A DNA stretch of 7,524 nt from Bacteroidota bacterium (GTDB taxonomy: Bacteria > Bacteroidota > Bacteroidia > Chitinophagales > Chitinophagaceae): NCBI GenBank assembly GCA_026391115.1, contig JAPLER010000372.1, positions 3,950 to 11,473 of the forward strand, given 5' to 3'. The notes below the pieces were generated by a model, which saw nothing but the letters and a program-made list of their open reading frames with translations, searched no databases and was not told the DNA's origin. The position numbers and the translations under genes are program-made. Shown piece after piece: positions 6,270-7,524 of the stretch; within the stretch, counting starts at the first letter, position 1; every line of letters starts with the position of its first letter.

Positions 6270-6408
6270 ATCAAAGATTATTTATACTGGGGTTAATTCA
6301 GGCTGCAAAAATAACCCTCAAAGCCTTATCATCAAAGTAAATGAAATTTTTTTATTTGATGCAAATACCTTAAATGTTTATAAATGTATTATTTTCACCA
6401 CCTAGTTT

Positions 6409-7143
6409 ATGAAAAAATATTTCTTTTATTTTGTGCTATTCCTTTCAACTTTAGTAAGTTGCAAAAAAGAAAATGACAGCAGTAGATTTATTTCAATTGA
6501 TAGTGCTTACCCTTTGGCTGTAGGTAAAACTTTTTGGTATCGTTTAGATTCTACAGTTCCAGTTGATTTTGGAAAATCTTTAGAAGTTCATAGCTATTTA
6601 GCCAAAGACAGTATTGAAAGTAGTTATATTGATCCTACAGGCAAAACTGCTTTTAGAATTTACAGATACATTACAGATACGCTAAAATCTAAACCTTGGC
6701 AATTTTGTGCAACACACACTGCAACTTTAACTGCCAATAGTATAGAATACACAGAAAACAATCTACGTTTTATAAAACTGGTTAATCCTATATCATACAA
6801 TACAAGTTGGAAAGGGAATTCATATATCAATACCACACAAGGTGTTAGTCCCTACTATTATTTCGATGACTGGAATTATCGTTATGAAAATATTGAGAAA
6901 CCTTTTACTTGTATAAAACAAACTTTTGATACAACATATACTGTACTACAAAACGATGAACAGTCCCCTAGTAGTTTTGATCCAACTACTTATAACGATA
7001 GAAGATATGGAAAAGAAGTTTATGCAAAAGGTGTGGGTTTAATTTATAAAGAGTTATTATTTTATATATGGCAAATTACACCTAAACCTGCTTTTCAAGA
7101 TGATAGTTATGGTATAAAATTAAATTTGATAGATTATAAATAG
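6409..7143 (+). CDS. Hypothetical lipoprotein
   Basis: I do not recognise a named family. The 244-residue product has a clear type II signal peptide: MKKYFFYFVLFLSTLVSC with the lipidated Cys at 18, followed by KKEND. In Bacteroidota such proteins usually sit in the outer membrane facing the periplasm or the exterior. The mature part is rich in Tyr, Thr, Ser and Asp and looks all-beta. It starts with a YPLAVGKTFWYRLDS segment (34-48) and ends with a YAKGVGLIYKELLFY segment (205-219), a pairing seen in several uncharacterised Bacteroidota lipoproteins with a repeat-free beta fold. Two further cysteines (100 and 168) could form a disulfide. The stop codon is one base before the aroQ ATG, so the two are likely co-transcribed, though no functional link is evident. 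Confidence 0.85.
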   Translation: MKKYFFYFVLFLSTLVSCKKENDSSRFISIDSAYPLAVGKTFWYRLDSTVPVDFGKSLEVHSYLAKDSIESSYIDPTGKTAFRIYRYITDTLKSKPWQFCATHTATLTANSIEYTENNLRFIKLVNPISYNTSWKGNSYINTTQGVSPYYYFDDWNYRYENIEKPFTCIKQTFDTTYTVLQNDEQSPSSFDPTTYNDRRYGKEVYAKGVGLIYKELLFYIWQITPKPAFQDDSYGIKLNLIDYK

Positions 7144-7144
7144 T

Positions 7145-7524
7145 ATGCACATTCACATTATTAATGGTCCTAACTTAAACTTACTTGGCAAAAGAGAAGT
7201 TGATATTTATGGCAATCAAGATTTTGAAAGTTATTTAAAACACTTGCAGCAAAAGTTTTCTACCATAAAAATTACTTACTATCAAAGCAATGTTGAAGGT
7301 GAATTGATAAACGAAATTCAACATGTTGGTTTTGGTGTTGATGGTATTGTTTTTAATCCTGCTGGCTACAGCCACACTAGCATTGCCATTGCTGATGCTA
7401 TTGCTGCAATTACATCTCCTGTTGTTGAAGTACATATTAGCAACATTTATGCAAGAGAAGAATATCGCAAACATTCTTTTATATCAGCAAACGCAAAAGG
7501 CGTAATTACTGGTTTAGGATTATA
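7145..7524 (+). CDS. aroQ: Type II 3-dehydroquinate dehydratase, 3'-truncated by the window edge
   Basis: Catalyses trans-dehydration of 3-dehydroquinate to 3-dehydroshikimate, step three of the shikimate pathway, in the cytosol as a dodecamer. 126 codons are present; the family is about 140-150 residues, so only the last helix is missing. Signatures are IINGPNLNLLGKRE (5-18), DIYGN (20-24) with the catalytic Tyr22 on the mobile lid, QSNVEGELI (47-55), FNPAGYSHTSIAIADAI (70-86) with Asn71 of the active site, EVHISNIYAREEYRKHS (95-111) with catalytic His97 and Arg108, and GVITGLG (119-125). The ATG follows the upstream lipoprotein stop after a single base and places the conserved N-terminal strand correctly. 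Confidence 0.95.
   Translation, partial: MHIHIINGPNLNLLGKREVDIYGNQDFESYLKHLQQKFSTIKITYYQSNVEGELINEIQHVGFGVDGIVFNPAGYSHTSIAIADAIAAITSPVVEVHISNIYAREEYRKHSFISANAKGVITGLGL

Noticed and set aside
6272..6279. AATCTTTG on the minus strand as a -7 box for the YdeI-like gene
   Set aside because: It ends only 2 bases before the ATG and has no -33 partner at normal spacing.
6355..6397. Promoter for the lipoprotein gene (TTTG at 6355-6358 with TATAAATG at 6379-6386, or TATTTTCA at 6390-6397)
   Set aside because: Each -7 candidate has two mismatches to TAnnTTTG and the region is very AT-rich, so I cannot choose between them or exclude chance.
7235..7474. Minus-strand open frame at the right end
   Set aside because: It is antisense to the clearly conserved aroQ catalytic region, with low-complexity Asn/Ser-rich translation.
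1..7524. Mobile elements, CRISPR arrays, tRNA/rRNA genes, defence or biosynthetic clusters
   Set aside because: No transposase, integrase, spaced direct repeats, cloverleaf-like sequence or system-type gene set was found; nearly all bases are accounted for by housekeeping genes.

Overview
The window is AT-rich, tightly packed chromosomal DNA that reads as Bacteroidota, probably near the Chitinophagaceae/Sphingobacteriia (inference from gene content, not a search). Supporting signs are a Bacteroidota-type RNA polymerase omega subunit following bamD, an IPExxxVDY-family protein, a short pterin-carbinolamine dehydratase, a small ExbD with a Bacteroidota-style N-terminus, lipoproteins with an SC lipobox, promoter-like boxes close to the TAnnTTTG consensus, and no clear Shine-Dalgarno sequences.

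Layout. 1-1002 (+): 3' three quarters of adenosylhomocysteinase (ahcY), ended by a strong intrinsic terminator. 1146-2328 (+): bamD (outer-membrane assembly lipoprotein) and rpoZ (omega), overlapping by 26 bp. 3747-2214 (-): an apparent three-gene unit of an IPExxxVDY protein, pterin-4a-carbinolamine dehydratase and ispE (MEP isoprenoid pathway). The 3' end of ispE overlaps the 3' end of rpoZ tail to tail by 115 bp. 3748-3934: divergent intergenic region. 3935-5010 (+): a TolQ/ExbB-type and TolR/ExbD-type proton-channel pair. 5532-5017 (-): rimM, apparently with a TTG start. 5567-5596: terminator hairpin. 6269-5618 (-): a YdeI/OmpD-associated protein gene broken by a one-base frameshift at an A6 run. 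6409-7143 (+): an unrecognised lipoprotein. 7145-end (+): aroQ (type II 3-dehydroquinase), cut by the window edge one base after the lipoprotein stop.

Most of this is housekeeping: methyl cycle, outer-membrane biogenesis, transcription, isoprenoid and shikimate pathways, ribosome maturation and envelope energisation. I see no mobile element, CRISPR array, RNA gene or defence system, and no convincing new multi-gene system. The points most worth checking are the rpoZ/ispE junction, where the conserved omega C-terminal tail is missing and replaced by sequence antisense to ispE, and the frameshifted YdeI-like gene.
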